From Terfezia claveryi (lineage: Eukaryota > Ascomycota > Pezizomycetes > Pezizales > Pezizaceae), in the NCBI GenBank assembly GCA_015179025.1, contig WHUX01000142.1, positions 62,001 through 126,000 on the forward strand: a DNA stretch of 64,000 nucleotides, in the 5' to 3' direction. Below the pieces are notes generated by a model that worked only from the letters and a program-made list of their open reading frames with translations, was not told where the DNA came from and did not search any database. The first letter of the stretch is position 1. Every line of letters begins with the position of its first letter. Of this stretch, positions 45,553 through 57,951 are shown in pieces. A program made the translations under genes and the position numbers.

Positions 45553-48095
45553 CCTACATTAGGTCATCTGTCTTTGTTGTCTTTCTCTGTTCCTTCTATA
45601 TCTATTGATGAGTCTTACCTATTTGGTGTGTATTTTGTTGTACCTATCACAATATCCTTCAATGGTAAAACACTCATCATATCAGCTCTCATAGACTGTG
45701 GAGCCTCAGGAATTGCATTTATTGACTAGGCCTTTGTTAGTAAATTCTCTATACCCATGTTTAAGCTCAAAACCTTCTATATTCTGGATGTCAATGATAA
45801 TTGACCCATCTCCTCCGGAGCCATCACCGACATCACCTGCTCCCCCACCCAGATTGGTGACCATTCCGAAAGCCTCCCTATATTAGTTACTAAGCTAAAA
45901 TATCTGATTGTGCTCGGAATCCCGTGGCTTAGAATACATGATATATCAGTCAGCTTCAGCTCTTACACCCTGCAGTTCAACAGCCCTTACTGCAAAAAAC
46001 ACTGCAGGAATCTGAAGGCCACTATTACTGGGCTATGTGCACTACTGCCCCCGATAATCCACCCGACCCAGGTGGTATACCCACTCATATACATTAATGC
46101 CACTGTTCCCCCTGTTCCCTCTATTCCCCAAAAACCCCCTAAATGTCAGCTTTATCAGGGCAGGGGCCTTTGCTTACCTCACTAGAAGGCATAAGCTGAA
46201 GGCACATGCCCTGTCCATATATGAGGTGAACTTAGAGATCTATAAAATGAGGTCTAAGGAGGAATGAAAGTCCATGGTACTGGATGAATACCACGAATTT
46301 ATCGACCTGTTCTTAGAAAAGGCCATAGAGAAGCTCGCACCCTACCAGCCTTATGACTACACTATTCTACTGATAGAGGGTAAGACCCCCCCTTATAGAC
46401 CCCTCTATGACATGTCCTGGTTGGAGCTAGAAGCTTTGAAGACATACTTAAAGAAAAACCTCAACAAGAGCTTTATTCGCCATAGCTTCTCATCAGTGGG
46501 TACCCCTGTACTTTTCATGAAGAAATCGGATGGCTCTCTCCAGTTGTATGTTGATTATCGAGGCCTGAATGAGATAACAGTCAAAAACAGGTACCCCCTA
46601 CCTCTAATCTAGGAGACACTAGCCAGGCTTTCTAAGGCAAAATGGTTTACCAAATTAGACTTGAGAGGGGTATACAACCTAGTATAGATCACCGAGGGAG
46701 AGGAGTGGAAGACTGCCTTCCAAATAAGATATGGCCATTTTGAGTATAATGTTATGCCTTTTGGGTTGACTAATACCCCAGCCTCTTTCCAGCACTTTAT
46801 TAATGACACCTTACGAGACTTTTTGGATGTGTTCTGCATGGCTTACCTCGATGATATCTTGATTTATTTAGATACTCTAGCAGAACACAAGATTCATGTC
46901 CGGCAGGTGTTAGAAATGCTGGAGCAAGCCGGATTGTACCTTAAGCCCAAGAAATGCGAGTTTCATATGCAGGAAGTTAAATATCTGGGGTTGATTATCA
47001 CCATGGAAGGTATCCAGATGGATTCTGCCAAAGTTGCCGCAATCCAGGAGTGGGAAACCCCAGCCAACTTGAAGGATGTACAAGCCTTCCTATGATTTGC
47101 CAACTTTTACTGCTGGTTCATCCTAAGATATTCAAGGATCGCGGCACCTCTGATGGTATTGACGAAAACAAAGGTAGAAGCTGGCTTACACCCAACAACG
47201 AAAAAGGCCTTCTAGTAGAATTCAGAAGCTCAGTTGGCCTTCTAGAACCTCAAGGAAGCTTTCTGCTCAGCACCGATCCTGGCCCATTTCAATCCGGACA
47301 GCGAATATATTGTGGAGACTGATACCTCCGACTATATCTCTGTAGGAATCTTGTCTCAGTATATCAATGGGATCCTCCATCCTATAGCCTACTTCTCGAA
47401 AAAGTACTCCCTAGCTGAGTACAACTACGAAATCTATAACAAAGAGCTGATGGCCATCATGCGAGTATTCGAAGAATGGAGGCCAAATCTGAAGTTAGCC
47501 AAGGGGATCATCGAGGTATTATCTGACTATAAAAACCTTGAGTATTTTACAACTACCAAGCTGCTGAACTGACAGCAGACAAGGTGGTTGGAATTCCTCT
47601 CTCAATTCAACTTTAAGATCAAGTACTGGCCAGGAAAGGCTGGTGACAAACCGGACACCTTGACTAGGAGATCAGGTAACCTCTCTAAAGGGGAGGATAA
47701 AAGGCTAAAGTACCAAAATCAGGTGGTATTGAAGCTCGAAAACCTCGATCTGGTGGTTAATGTCCTTGCTAATATGGAAGCTGAGGCTGAGGCTGATGGG
47801 GAAGCCGACCTTCGACAACTGGTGAGACAGGCATACGAGGATGACCTCCTGGCCAAGGAAATCATCGTCGCAATGGATTCCGGCCAGCGCTGCCACCCCG
47901 AGATCTCTCTTGCTGAGTGTACTGTCCAGGAAGGCCTCCTTTACCACCTTAAATGACTTTATGTGCTAGAAGGAGATCTACGCCTGTAAGTGATCAAGGA
48001 ACACCATGATACCCTAGTGGCAGGCCACTCGGGAGTGGCTAAAATATTGGAATTGCTGGCTAGGGAATATATATAGATTGACCAGCTGTTATAGG
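45515..48095 (+). pseudogene. Element A2 protease-pol relic, truncated in integrase
   Basis: Protease: LIDCGASGIAFID, IVLGIPWLRIHD and SSYTLQFNSPYC, in -1 frame to gag. After a frameshift at about 46,140 and a TGA at 46,265-46,267, the RT reads [45 protein letters not shown] and YLDDILIYLD (46,838-46,870). RNase [12 protein letters not shown] and [12 protein letters not shown]. The integrase ends within its zinc domain (EHHDTLVAGHSGVAKI-like) at about 48,095. The many C-to-T and G-to-A changes relative to A1 make most of the stops. The region after 48,095 is unrelated in orientation. Confidence 0.85.
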
Positions 48096-48103
48096 ATAAC
48101 ACA

Positions 48104-48232
48104 CACGTAGGAATGCTATATGTGTGACTAGGGGGAGGCTGAGACGGGAGGCAAGGGCAAGAGGCAAGAGGGGCAGAGGGCAGGGGACACGAGATACATG
48201 GAAGCAGTTGCCGCGTGTGTCAAGGGAGGCAG
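48104..48232 (-). repeat. Inverted A-family LTR fragment
   Basis: The reverse complement matches the A1 LTR from the CTGCCTCCC block through CATTCCTACGTGTGTG (compare 57,710-57,848). It adjoins truncated A2 and is cut at its other end by the element B LTR. Confidence 0.75.
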
Positions 48233-49198
48233 TGTTACGAACCCTCTCGAATCACGATCCTGACCCCGATCGATATCGCCGGCAACCCACGCACTTGCCA
48301 AAGTATATCATGTGACTATGTTCTCGACCCTGCCTCTCTTGGCTAGCCAACATCCGACCGCATCCCGGAAGTCCTAGTCGCTCGCTTATGGATTTGACAC
48401 TTGAGAGTCGAACCAAAACTGGCATGACTCTCAAACTAGGAAATACCCTGGAAAACCTCGAACCTTATTTTGACCCGAACCTTATTTGAGAGTCGAACCA
48501 AAACTGGCACGACTCTCAGATTTAGGAAATACCCCAGAAACCCTCGAACCCTATTTTGACCCAGACCTTATTTAAGAGTCGAACCAAAACTGGCATGACT
48601 CTCAGATTGGGAACAACCTGCTCTCGCTCAAAACTCTTTCTTTAGCTTATCAGAAATTTCACCTTCGCTTATGTACAATTCTTCAGGTCTTCTGTTCGCA
48701 CCAGCGTTATCCGTTATTTCCAGACGCCTCGTTCTTGACAATCTCACAGGATCCGTGTATCCGTGAGCTGGCTTGCGTGTTCATCTTCCATTATGCTTTG
48801 TCTAGACCATTGTGTTAGCCAAAAAGGTGTTGTTCGAGATGGAGACAGGATCTCTATAAAAGAAGCCTGTTCTTGCCGTCTGTATTCTGTTTCTTTCTTC
48901 CCCACGCAACAACTTGTCTACCTTCCTGTACCTAGTTGTTATACGAATATATCTGCACCACTGTTCTTGAGTGTAGCTCAGACTACCTCGCCTTCTCAAC
49001 CTTGACCTCGATACCTCGCTCGACTTTGGTTTCGCCCGAAGTCCCTAGGCACCTGATCACACACGTAGAGCTCCCTACGTGTGCAATACCTCGACACTCG
49101 CGTCCATCACCTGCGATCGCAGGTGATACCCCGAACCAGAATAAGTCATTGTTTACCATGTCGACGCGGGAATTACCTTCCAACCTCCATCCATAACA
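48233..49198 (+). repeat. 5' LTR of element B
   Basis: Starts TGTTACGAACCC and ends CCATAACA, giving TGTTA/TAACA inverted termini. TCTATAAAAG at about 48,855 is a plausible TATA box. It contains three tandem units at 48,401-48,615, a perfect 22-nt palindrome at 49,106-49,127 and a CACACGTAG/CTACGTGTG hairpin at 49,060-49,083. It is followed by gag, so it is a 5' LTR. The preceding GGCAG would be one half of the target duplication. Confidence 0.7.
48401..48615 (+). repeat. ~85-bp tandem repeat, 2.5 units, in the element B LTR
   Basis: Units start at 48,401, 48,486 and 48,572. Each begins with a mini-hairpin: TGAGAGTC, 16 nt (GAACCAAAACTGGCAT), GACTCTCA. Each then has GGAAATACCCYRGAAAMCCTC and TATTTTGACCC. 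Confidence 0.8.
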
Positions 49199-49236
49199 TT
49201 TTGTTGCGTCGCATATAGTCTCCGCTACAAATAAAT

Positions 49237-49815
49237 ATGTCCGAAGCACGTATGGAGGCCTCCGGCTCCGCTCCACCTTCTGAAATTGCTATGTGGCGCA
49301 CCTTGGTCGCTGCCCTCCGAACTGACAATACCCCCCTTCTGCTCTACCACATATTCCTGCAGGAACTCCCGCCTCGTTTTTCACCGCCATTCATGCAGCC
49401 CATGGTGCCGGCATACAGTCAGCACGCGGAGTACCATCAACTTTCGCTCAACCACTCACAGGCACTTCTACCTCAACTGAGTCACTCTGGATCTATTATA
49501 ACCGCGGATATCAATATGGCTTAACCCTCCCAAGCCTCCTCCATGACCGCGCTTCAGCGCCTACCTCCACTCGTACCCCTAAAGTCCATGAGCCTGAGAA
49601 TTTTGATGGCACTCGATCAAAATTCACTCGATTTCTCCCCAAGCTTTCTTTGGTGTTCTCCTCCGATCCCTCTCGATATACTAGTGAAGCAGCCAAAATT
49701 GCCTATGCTGCTTCCAACCTCTCTGGATCTGCTGCCGATTGGTTTGAGCCCAACCTCAACAAAACAAGTGGGACCGTTGATTTCCCTACTTATAAAGCCT
49801 TCGCTAAGGTTCTGA
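49237..49815 (+). pseudogene. Element B gag, frameshifted and truncated
   Basis: Begins MSEARMEASGSAPPSEIAMW at 49,237. After a frameshift near 49,520 the frame reads PKVHEPENFDGTRSKFTRFL, VFSSDPSRYTSEAAKIAYAA, SNLSGSAADWFEP and TYKAFAKVL, a typical Gypsy gag capsid core. The element stops abruptly at about 49,815, where minus-strand element C begins; no pol of B is present in the window. Confidence 0.75.
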
Positions 49816-52800
49816 CAGGGTGCTCGCATACGATGCCAAGTCAAGGATAAATCTGCTGAGATAATTAACGATTTCAAGGAATCCTCTAAGATCCTTTTTT
49901 CTTGTAGGAGTTGGAAATGTTAATATAGTAGTCCTCTTCTTCAGGTCTACATGTAATCCATCTGATGTCAAAATGTGTCCTAAGATTTCCAATCTTGAAG
50001 TAAAGAACTAGCATTTGCTTTCTTTGAGATAGAATTTCTCATCTTGTAGACATAGAAGTACTTTCTTCAATAATTCTACATGTTCTTCATACGTTTTGGA
50101 GAATATAATAATATCATCAATATAGATGATTAAATTATTATAGACCATGTCCTTAAAAATTTCATGCATAACGCGAACCATGGTAGCAGGTGCGTTACGA
50201 TCCCCTTGTTGCATAACTCTACTTCTGAAATATCCCATGTGACATAAAAAGGTAGAGTGTTGCTCAGATTCTTTATTGTTCCTGATATTAAAAAATCCGT
50301 TGGCTAAGTCGAGCTTAGTCTAAATGGGATTCTCTGCTACTAGTTCAATTGCTTTATTAATATCTAGCAATGGGGTATGGTCTGGTTCAATGGCTAAATT
50401 GCAGTCTCGACAGTCATTGACATGTCTGGCTTCTTCCGGTTTATCTCGTTTAGGGATAGTGTATATGACTTCAGCATTTATGTCATTTTCTACTCTATAT
50501 ATGTGACCTGATGCTTCTTCTTTGACTAATTTGTCATGGATTTGTTGTCTAAATCGATGTCCTGAGGGTCGCCATTTTGGTATCCAAGTAGCTCTTGCTT
50601 TTGGTTTGATAGAGTGATTAATTTTTCTTAGTGAAAATAATTCCCGTGGAATTGTCTTGGGAAATAATAAGGGAAACTCTATTATAGGGTTGAATTGTTT
50701 CTGTACCGTAGAAACAGCTGTCACGAGTTCTCTTTCTGAATGGGTTTCTTCTGCGTCACTAATATTTTTCCAATTATCTGGTTTACTATAATCTGTAACT
50801 GATTCGCAGCTGATCTGAGTATATGCTGATCTTATACTATTCGCTATAGTTCTAGATCCTTTCTATACACTTAGCTGTAATCGAGGAATATTTTCCGGTT
50901 GGATAGTAACTGGTTCCTGATGAGCAGGAATTATTGCTCGCACTTTGCTGAGAGCAGGTTCTCTTAGTATCATGTCCCATCCAGTCAAATGAGCTATATA
51001 GAACGTTCGTTCTTCTACATAACCTATCCAATCAAGTTTGATAGTACAAGCTTTGTCTATCGTTCCTTTTGAGCCTTTAATTGCAGTATTTAATGATTTC
51101 TTCTCGATACTTCTAGTTGGTATTTTGTATAGGTGTACAAATTGAGAATTGATTAAGTCTCCTCCCTTCGTTTGGAGATCAATTAAAGCTAGTGCAGAGT
51201 GTTCGTTAGCTTTAACGAATACCTTGCTAAAATCTGGTACCTGTCTTGATAAGGGTCGTTCCTTGATTTTATCCTTGTTGTTTTCATCCTTGGTGGCTAT
51301 CGGTATAGCTAAATCTTGTGCCGCTGTACGCATGGGTACCTTATTTTTTCGTTTCCTATAGTCCTTGTAGGAGTGTCCAGAGTTCCAACACCATAGACAT
51401 TTCTTGTCTCTAATTAATTGCATCTTTGTCTTCTGATCCAATTTTTTTGTGATGGTGTCCCAATCTGAGTCCTTCCGATTTACTGTGTTGGGTTTAGTGT
51501 TGGGATTGCTGCTAGGATTAAATCCTGTTTTTTGTCATTGATTCTGGTCCCTGCGTGGACCGTGACTTCGATTTTTATTCCGAGGGTGTTGTCGTCGGGA
51601 TGTATTTATTGTGGATGGTGGGGCAATATCCTTCTTGGAAGCTTCATATGACTCCTCTTGATGCATGAGCTGATCATATGACCATTTTTCTTTAATTAAA
51701 GGAATTAATGTAGCTGACATATATGGCAGCAGGTGATTAAGAAATTTCTTCTTTTTACTTCCTGCGATATTGATTGTTTGCCATCCTTGTCAATCAATTT
51801 GATTTGCATTTCAGTAAGCCAGTTGGCAAACTGTTTGATTCCCATGTGACGTCTGTCCTTATATGGTGTGGCTGTCTCCCATCGTTTCCACAAAATGTCC
51901 TTACTAGTAGAGGGTATCAGAAAATCTCTTAGCACTAGTATGAAACCAAAGAATGTTGCATTCTTTCCTTTTTCTCTTAGGAACTGATTATAAGTAGTGA
52001 GTGTGCTTCCTTCCATTCTGAATCCAACAATTTCCAGAGCTGAAGCGCCTTCTAAATCTATTCTTTTGAGAACAAACCAATGTTGCATTGCTGTGGCCCA
52101 AGAGTCAAAATATTGTGAGTCTTGCCATTTTTTGTCTTCTCCTCTAAATTTTTCTGGCATATCAATCTTTATTCCTTTTAAAGCATTCGTTGCTTTATGG
52201 TTACCCGTTGTAACCATTCCTGTTGTAGATTCCCATTGCTGGTGTTCAACTGACTTTCCTCGTTTGGGTTTTCTTTTAAGAGTTTGACTTGCAACTGACG
52301 ATGCCTTATCAGAGTCCGAGCTATCATCTCCGCTATCATCGGGGTCTCGTCCTCCTCCTTGTGTTTTCTGTTTCTGTTGGTCTAGTCCTGTATCTAGATC
52401 ATCATGTCTTCTGGTAATTCTATATCTTCAGGTGGTTGGTCTTTGTCGTCTGGTTCTTTAGCTGACCCAGTCCTCCTTTCTGGTGTCTCAGGTGCTCAAC
52501 CTTTGCCTTTCGATTGATCTTTTGTATTCTCAGGAACGCTCTTGGAAGTTCTTTGCTAGGATTGAAAAAATCCTCCGCGGTATATGCTGATTCTTCTAGA
52601 TGAGTGCTGCTCATCATGAATGCCATTATTTCTTCCCAGTTATTTATTACCCAATTCGGTTTCCTTAAAAGTGGAACAACAGGTTTCCTTAATTCTTTAC
52701 TTAAAAATGCGTTCATTTCTAAGTCTTCTTCTTTGAATGGGTAAGGTGTTAGCCATAAGTAGTGTTTTGCTACGGCTTCCATTAAGAGTCGAGTATCATC

Positions 52801-53103
52801 AGATGATACTGTTGGGCATGTCCCATTCAGCGAGTATATTTCAAAATCTCCTCAATTGTTGGAAGATGTCTGTCCCAAAATTCTTCTGGTGCGAGAGGTA
52901 GAGCCATACTAAAATATAGTTTGGTTCCTGCTCCACCTGGTTCTCCTATTCTATATCCATAGGCAGATTTATTTCCCCTTCTGTGTTAGGAACTATAAAT
53001 CTGGTCTTTCTGGGAGTTTCTTCTACTAATTTCTTAATATCTTCGGGTAACATAGTTAACCGTCTCGACCTCTTAGTCTTCTTACTAAGTTCAGATGCCA
53101 TTA
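49816..53103 (-). pseudogene. Element C (minus): gag, protease and RT, 3' half missing
   Basis: Minus-strand gag starts at ATG 53,103 (MASELSKKTKRSRRLTML) and continues with stops and frameshifts through EEFWDRHLPTIEEILKYTR and FRGEDKKWQDSQYFDSWATA. The knuckle CLWCWNSGHSYKDY (51,390) has Tyr in place of the last Cys. The protease region (51,230-51,140) has LIDLQTKGGDLINSQFV. RT follows in pieces: KPKARATWIPKWRPSG, VENPI, YIDDIIIFSKTYEEHVELLK (50,140) and DLRGFLEIVNYLSRFI. It ends with YASTLSE at 49,818. RNase H and integrase are absent. Confidence 0.8.
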
Positions 53104-53646
53104 TGTCTGATTTCGTCGTCTGTCCGCAACCAAATGCAGCTGGTTATGCGATACATCGTCAAGTTACTTTTCTTTTTGGCACCTTTCTGTGCTGATAGTG
53201 TGGTGGCTGATGATCCTTATATCTCCGTTCGACTGACGGTTTGTTGGCTTGGTGGCTCACGCGGCTGGTGAGGCTGGATGTCAGGATTCTGATGTTTCTT
53301 ATGGTCCTGGTTTTTCTTCGTCTACTGGTCTAGAATCTAGTTCTAGTTCTTCTGGCAAGAGTGTCACGTTTTCTGATTGGTGTGTTGAGGTAGACGTTGG
53401 GGGCGCAGAGGCATTGGTAGAGATCTCTGGCCTAAGGAAGGTTCTGATGGAGGTAATTCTTTTCTGGAGGAAATGGCTGCAGTGGAGGCAGCGAGATTTA
53501 GCCTTGGGATTATGAACTTCGTTGTTTAGACCAATTATTCCTGGGACCTGGGGGGCCGGTTTTTCAATGGTGTACTGGATTTACAGGTACAGATGTAATG
53601 GCGGTTGCCAGGAGTGCAAGATGAGTTGTGATCTTATTGGGAAAAG
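53104..53646 (-). other. Leader between element C LTR and gag
   Basis: This is where the primer-binding site of element C should be, starting next to the LTR at 53,646. The plus-strand ORF at 53,249-53,515 (Ser-rich) is antisense and has no recognised domain. Confidence 0.4.
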
Positions 53647-54526
53647 TGTTGTGAACGAGGGTGGGATTGTTTAATGTGGGATACTACTGCCCGTTAGAGC
53701 TCTGCTTAGCTTGCTTCTAAGTCTTTTGTTGATGTACTGCAGTTGAGAGTCTGATGTCTCATTTGTTGGATTTTGTTGGCTAGCTAGTTGAATAACGATA
53801 TCGATTTTATGTGTGCACTTGGGTGTCGAATTGTATACACTTGCGTGAGTGTAATAAAGGTATCCGAAGGTTGATCAGGCCTTGGATTTAAGAGTAAAGA
53901 TTAGGTAAGTAAGTTAAAAAAAATGTAATGAATGTACTAGACAGTATTCATTCGGTACCGTTTATACAATCTATATCCATAGGCATGGATGTTTGTGTAT
54001 TTCGGTTCTGCTAGGTAAGACCTCAAAGGGTAGGGAGATTACTATATGGGACATTCCCAAGGGAACAGTAATTAACTGGTGTAATCTATCTTATATGATT
54101 TGTGCTATCTAAGCTATATGATCTTGATCTGATCGGAATATAGGCTTGCTAGCTCTGAATGCTTGCTTGGTTGCTTCTTGTCTTTCTGTGGATTCCAGAG
54201 GGAATCCAGTGGCCTATTTATACTCGTCTGAGATCTGATGACTAAGGAAATAAATACAATAAAGGGTGGCATACCAGAAGGTGGTGCGCTGTACAAAAGG
54301 GTCATGTGGCCATAGTAATGAGTCACATGCCTTAAACGATGGTCATGTGGCTATAGTAATAAGTCACACGCCTTTAAACAGAATTCACACAGCCATAATG
54401 AGGGTGTGCTCATATGGCAAGTTCCATGGAAGTTCCCATGGCAAATTCCGTGTGCTATGGACGCTTATAAAGCAATAGGAGATGGTAGAAGGCTAGTCCT
54501 TCAACCGAGAGCTTAGTTACATAACA
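53647..54526 (-). repeat. 5' LTR of element C (minus)
   Basis: On the minus strand it starts TGTTATG (54,526) and ends CACAACA (53,647), which are inverted termini with one mismatch. GTATAAATAGG at 54,214-54,224 (minus) is the likely TATA box. Direct repeats of TCATGTGGC and CATAGTAATGAGTCACA-like blocks lie at 54,300-54,380 in U3. Its position, before the minus-strand gag, supports the call. Confidence 0.65.
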
Positions 54527-54593
54527 TAGTAGTAATTATAGGAAATACAAAAGTATATAATCAATTATATAAGCAATGAGATAACGTTCTCCA

Positions 54594-57365
54594 TTACAAC
54601 AAATTCATAACAAATTAGTCGAAGAAGAAGCATCAGGTCGCATATATAGAGTAGAAAATGACACAAATACTATAGTCATGTTTACTATTCCTAAACAAGA
54701 TAAACTGGAAGAAGCCAGACACATCAATGACTGTCGAGACTACAATTTAGCTGTCGAACCGGACCACACCCTACTGCCAGATATTAATGAAGCAATTGAA
54801 CTAGTAGTGGAGAATCCCATTTGGACTAAACTTGACTTAGCCGACGGATTTTTTAATATTAAAATTAATAAGGAATCTGAGCAACACTCTACCTTTTTAT
54901 ATCACATAGGATATTTCAGAAGTAGAGTTATGTAACAAGGGGATCGTAACGCACTAGATACCATGGTTCATGTTATATATGAAATTTTTAAGGACATGGT
55001 CTATAAAAATTTAATCATCTATATTGATGATATTATTATATTCTCCAAAACGTATGAAGAACATGTAGAATTATTGAAGAAAGTACTTCAATGTCTATAG
55101 GACGAGAAATTCTATCTCAAACAAAGCAAATGCTAGTTCCTTACTCCAAGATTGGAAATCTTAGGATACGTTTTGACATAAGATGGATTATATGTAGACC
55201 CGAAGAAGAGGACTACTATATTAATATTTTCAACTCCTACAAGAAAAGAGGATCTTAGAGGATTTCTTGGAATCATTAATTATCTCAGCAGATTTATTCC
55301 TAACTTAACATTATATGCAAGCACCCTGTCAGAACTGCAAAGAGAAACAAAGAAATAGGAATGGACAGATACTCATAACATAGTGTTAGAAAAACTTAAG
55401 GAACTAGTGAATTCCCCATATGTTTTAAAACCCTGGAATAATGAATCTACTGAACCCAAATATTTAGTCTGTAATGCTAGTGATATAGGACTAGGATCTT
55501 GGATAGGTCAAGGACCATTGACGTACATCAGACCATTATACTTCCACTCTAGAAAATTTAATTCAGCACAACTCAATTATCCTACCTTTCAAAAGGAATT
55601 ATTAGCGATTATTGACTTATTGAAATTTTTTGAAGCACAATTAAGAGGTCACAAGTTCACTATCCTTACCGACCACAAACCATTAGTAACCTTTCATACT
55701 CAAACACCTGCAAGCCAGAAATTGAGGCGATGGCAAGATTACCTAATAGAATTTGATACCAATATACAGCATACCGTAGGAAAGGAAAATTTGATAGCAG
55801 ACACTCTATCAAGGAAGCATAAATACTTGAACACTCTCACTACCAAAGACAATTATATTTCTAACAGTATCGATCCCCCTAACCATACCTACAACCGCAA
55901 CATCTCTACTAATACTTTAAGAACTTTCCACTTACCAGAAACCTTTACTCAGAACAATATAGTTTCTTGTGGAGCTATCAATTTCAAGCATATCGACTAT
56001 GACTTCAACAAATGTCGAGGAAGAGGCGAAGAACTTGGATACCATATCTTTTGTCCATACTTCGAGGGCATCCTAGAAGAAGAAAGTGAATATGACATGA
56101 TAAAGGAAGAAGAGTCCTCAGATGACAAGACTCTATTCACCATACCAGAAGAAGTTTTCAGCGGGTATGATCGCGTACCCAATATAAATAAGAACAAATC
56201 TTTAACAGTTCTTGGACTAAGATATAGGCCTCTATCTTCTGAAAACATTCAACAAAAATCTCTCGCTCCCATAGAAGCGAAGGAAATTGCTATTGACCTG
56301 GCTCATAGTAACTAGCAACAACACAAAAGGATGCACTGGTCCTTTTGCTGAGATTTTTACTGTACAGCTCATAGCAGCTCCTACACTATGAACAACCATA
56401 TGTTTACTGTCGAAACATATGCAATTTGCAATTACCATGGCCATGGCAGTTTGAACTGTGACCTGTCAGCCTCAGTTCTTAAGAAGGAGAAGGAATTCCT
56501 TATGACGCATATTGCACATCTTGTATCTGCAAATGAGCCTCAAAAGGAAATAGCACTAGTACAACAAATGCCAGCTTATCCACCTCTACAAGCTCTTAGC
56601 TGTGAAGAATCTATCCAAGAAATCGGAGAATGGGCAAAAAGATAGATTACTAACAAGCCGACACGACCTACTCTCCAACCCAGCAGTCAGTTCAGTAACC
56701 CTACTGAACACATAAGCACCCGACAAATAGAACAGGAGATCATGAATACTCCTGTTGCCCCACAACAACTATGGAATGCACCTCAACAACCAGCTGCAAC
56801 CGCTAGCAGCAGTAATGTGATTCTAATCAACACTGCCGAGGTCACCACTCGTTTTAAAAAGCTAGTAGCCATTGGCAAAGACTTACCCTCTTTTATTCAG
56901 GACACCAAAACCTTCAGACAGCATTGTGATTTCTGTAAGTTCTCAGGATATAATGCTTCTACATGTAAGGAGAAGAAACCCACCATCAATAACTTCAACA
57001 TAAGGATCGAACCGACCCTCAACAAGCTCATTGAAGAGAAACATATCAGCGACGGATGGGAGGACGATAAAGACTACTTCATCACACACTGGCTTGACCA
57101 AGGTACAGGTATGAAAGCCGCATATCAATCATGCATGAGAGTATGTCCTATCTGGAAGAACTACTATGATACCTTTGTAAACCATAAGGATCATAGAAGA
57201 AAAGACGGATTTTTGTATGTCAAGAACCGACAAGGACAATAGAAATTAGTCTTGCCCTCTACCTTTAACATCGAAGGTAAGAACTATCTCGAATTAGTTA
57301 TTAAAGATGTACATGAAGCAACCGCTCATGGTAGTATTGAAAAAACGATGAAATATCTTACTGAC
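54594..57365 (+). pseudogene. Element C2 (plus), part 1: RT, RNase H, Cys/His linker and start of integrase
   Basis: A second family C copy, truncated inside RT (QQIHNKLVEEEASG). It then reads VENPIWTKLDLADGFFNIKI, YIDDIIIFSKTYEEHVELLK (55,021-55,080), DLRGFLGIINYLSRFIPNL, and a long intact frame at 55,383-56,315 with RNase H (YLVCNASDIGLGS, KFTILTDHKPLV, NLIADTLSRK). The same frame continues past single TAG/TGA codons through a linker with two Cys/His motifs (CNYHGHGSLNC at 56,430 and CDFCKFSGYNASTC at 56,924). The integrase zinc domain begins with DVHEATAHGSIEKTM and is cut at 57,365 by the A1 insertion. Confidence 0.85.
57361..57365 (+). repeat. Target-site duplication of A1 (left)
   Basis: CTGAC, repeated at 63,240-63,244 on the other side of the element. 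Confidence 0.85.
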
Positions 57366-57916
57366 TGTCACAACCGTCCTTTCCTAGCCAGGTTTGAGGA
57401 TTCCGTCCGACTCTCATTATTGTTGATTGATATCGTTGTTATCTCTGTTCCCGAGATAAGGGGTCTCGGGAACCTTATTCCTTCCGGTGGCCTTGGCCAG
57501 GAAGGAAGCCTGTATATATAGCTTCCTTTCTCCGCCCTCTTGTTGGATCCCCATCCAACGTCTTGTATATCCAATAACAGGGCCTTGCTTCTCTCCACGT
57601 TGGTGCATCTCCCTTGTGCACCTCCTTGTCTCGCCTCGACTCTGCAGCCCTGCTGCCCACCCCGCGAACCTCCTGTCCTTGCCTTGCCTCGCCTTGTCTC
57701 TGCAGCCCAGCTGCCTCCCCTGACCCTGACACATGCAGCAACTGCCTCCGTGTGTCTCGTGCCCCTTGCCCACTGTCTCTCTTGCCTCTAGCCCTTGTCT
57801 CCCGCCTCAGCCTTCCCCTAGTCACACACGTAGCGTTCCTACGTGTGTCTTGCCCTAGCCTCTGCCTTCTCCCCGGTGTACCCCTTGGTCGCCTTGTTCC
57901 CAGAGCCCACGTTACA
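57366..57916 (+). repeat. 5' LTR of A1 (551 bp)
   Basis: Begins TGTCACAACCG and ends GTTACA, giving TGT...ACA termini. It contains TATATATAGC (about 57,514), a hairpin ACACACGTAG/CTACGTGTGT (57,824-57,848), and C-rich U5. TGGATCACTCTGATC, 7 nt after the LTR, may be the primer-binding site. Confidence 0.85.
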
Positions 57917-57951
57917 CTACGTTGGATCACTCTGATCAACCGGTATGCCCA

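Noticed and set aside
53249..53515. Ser-rich 88-codon plus-strand ORF
   Set aside because: Lies in the leader of minus-strand element C; composition only, no homology recognised.
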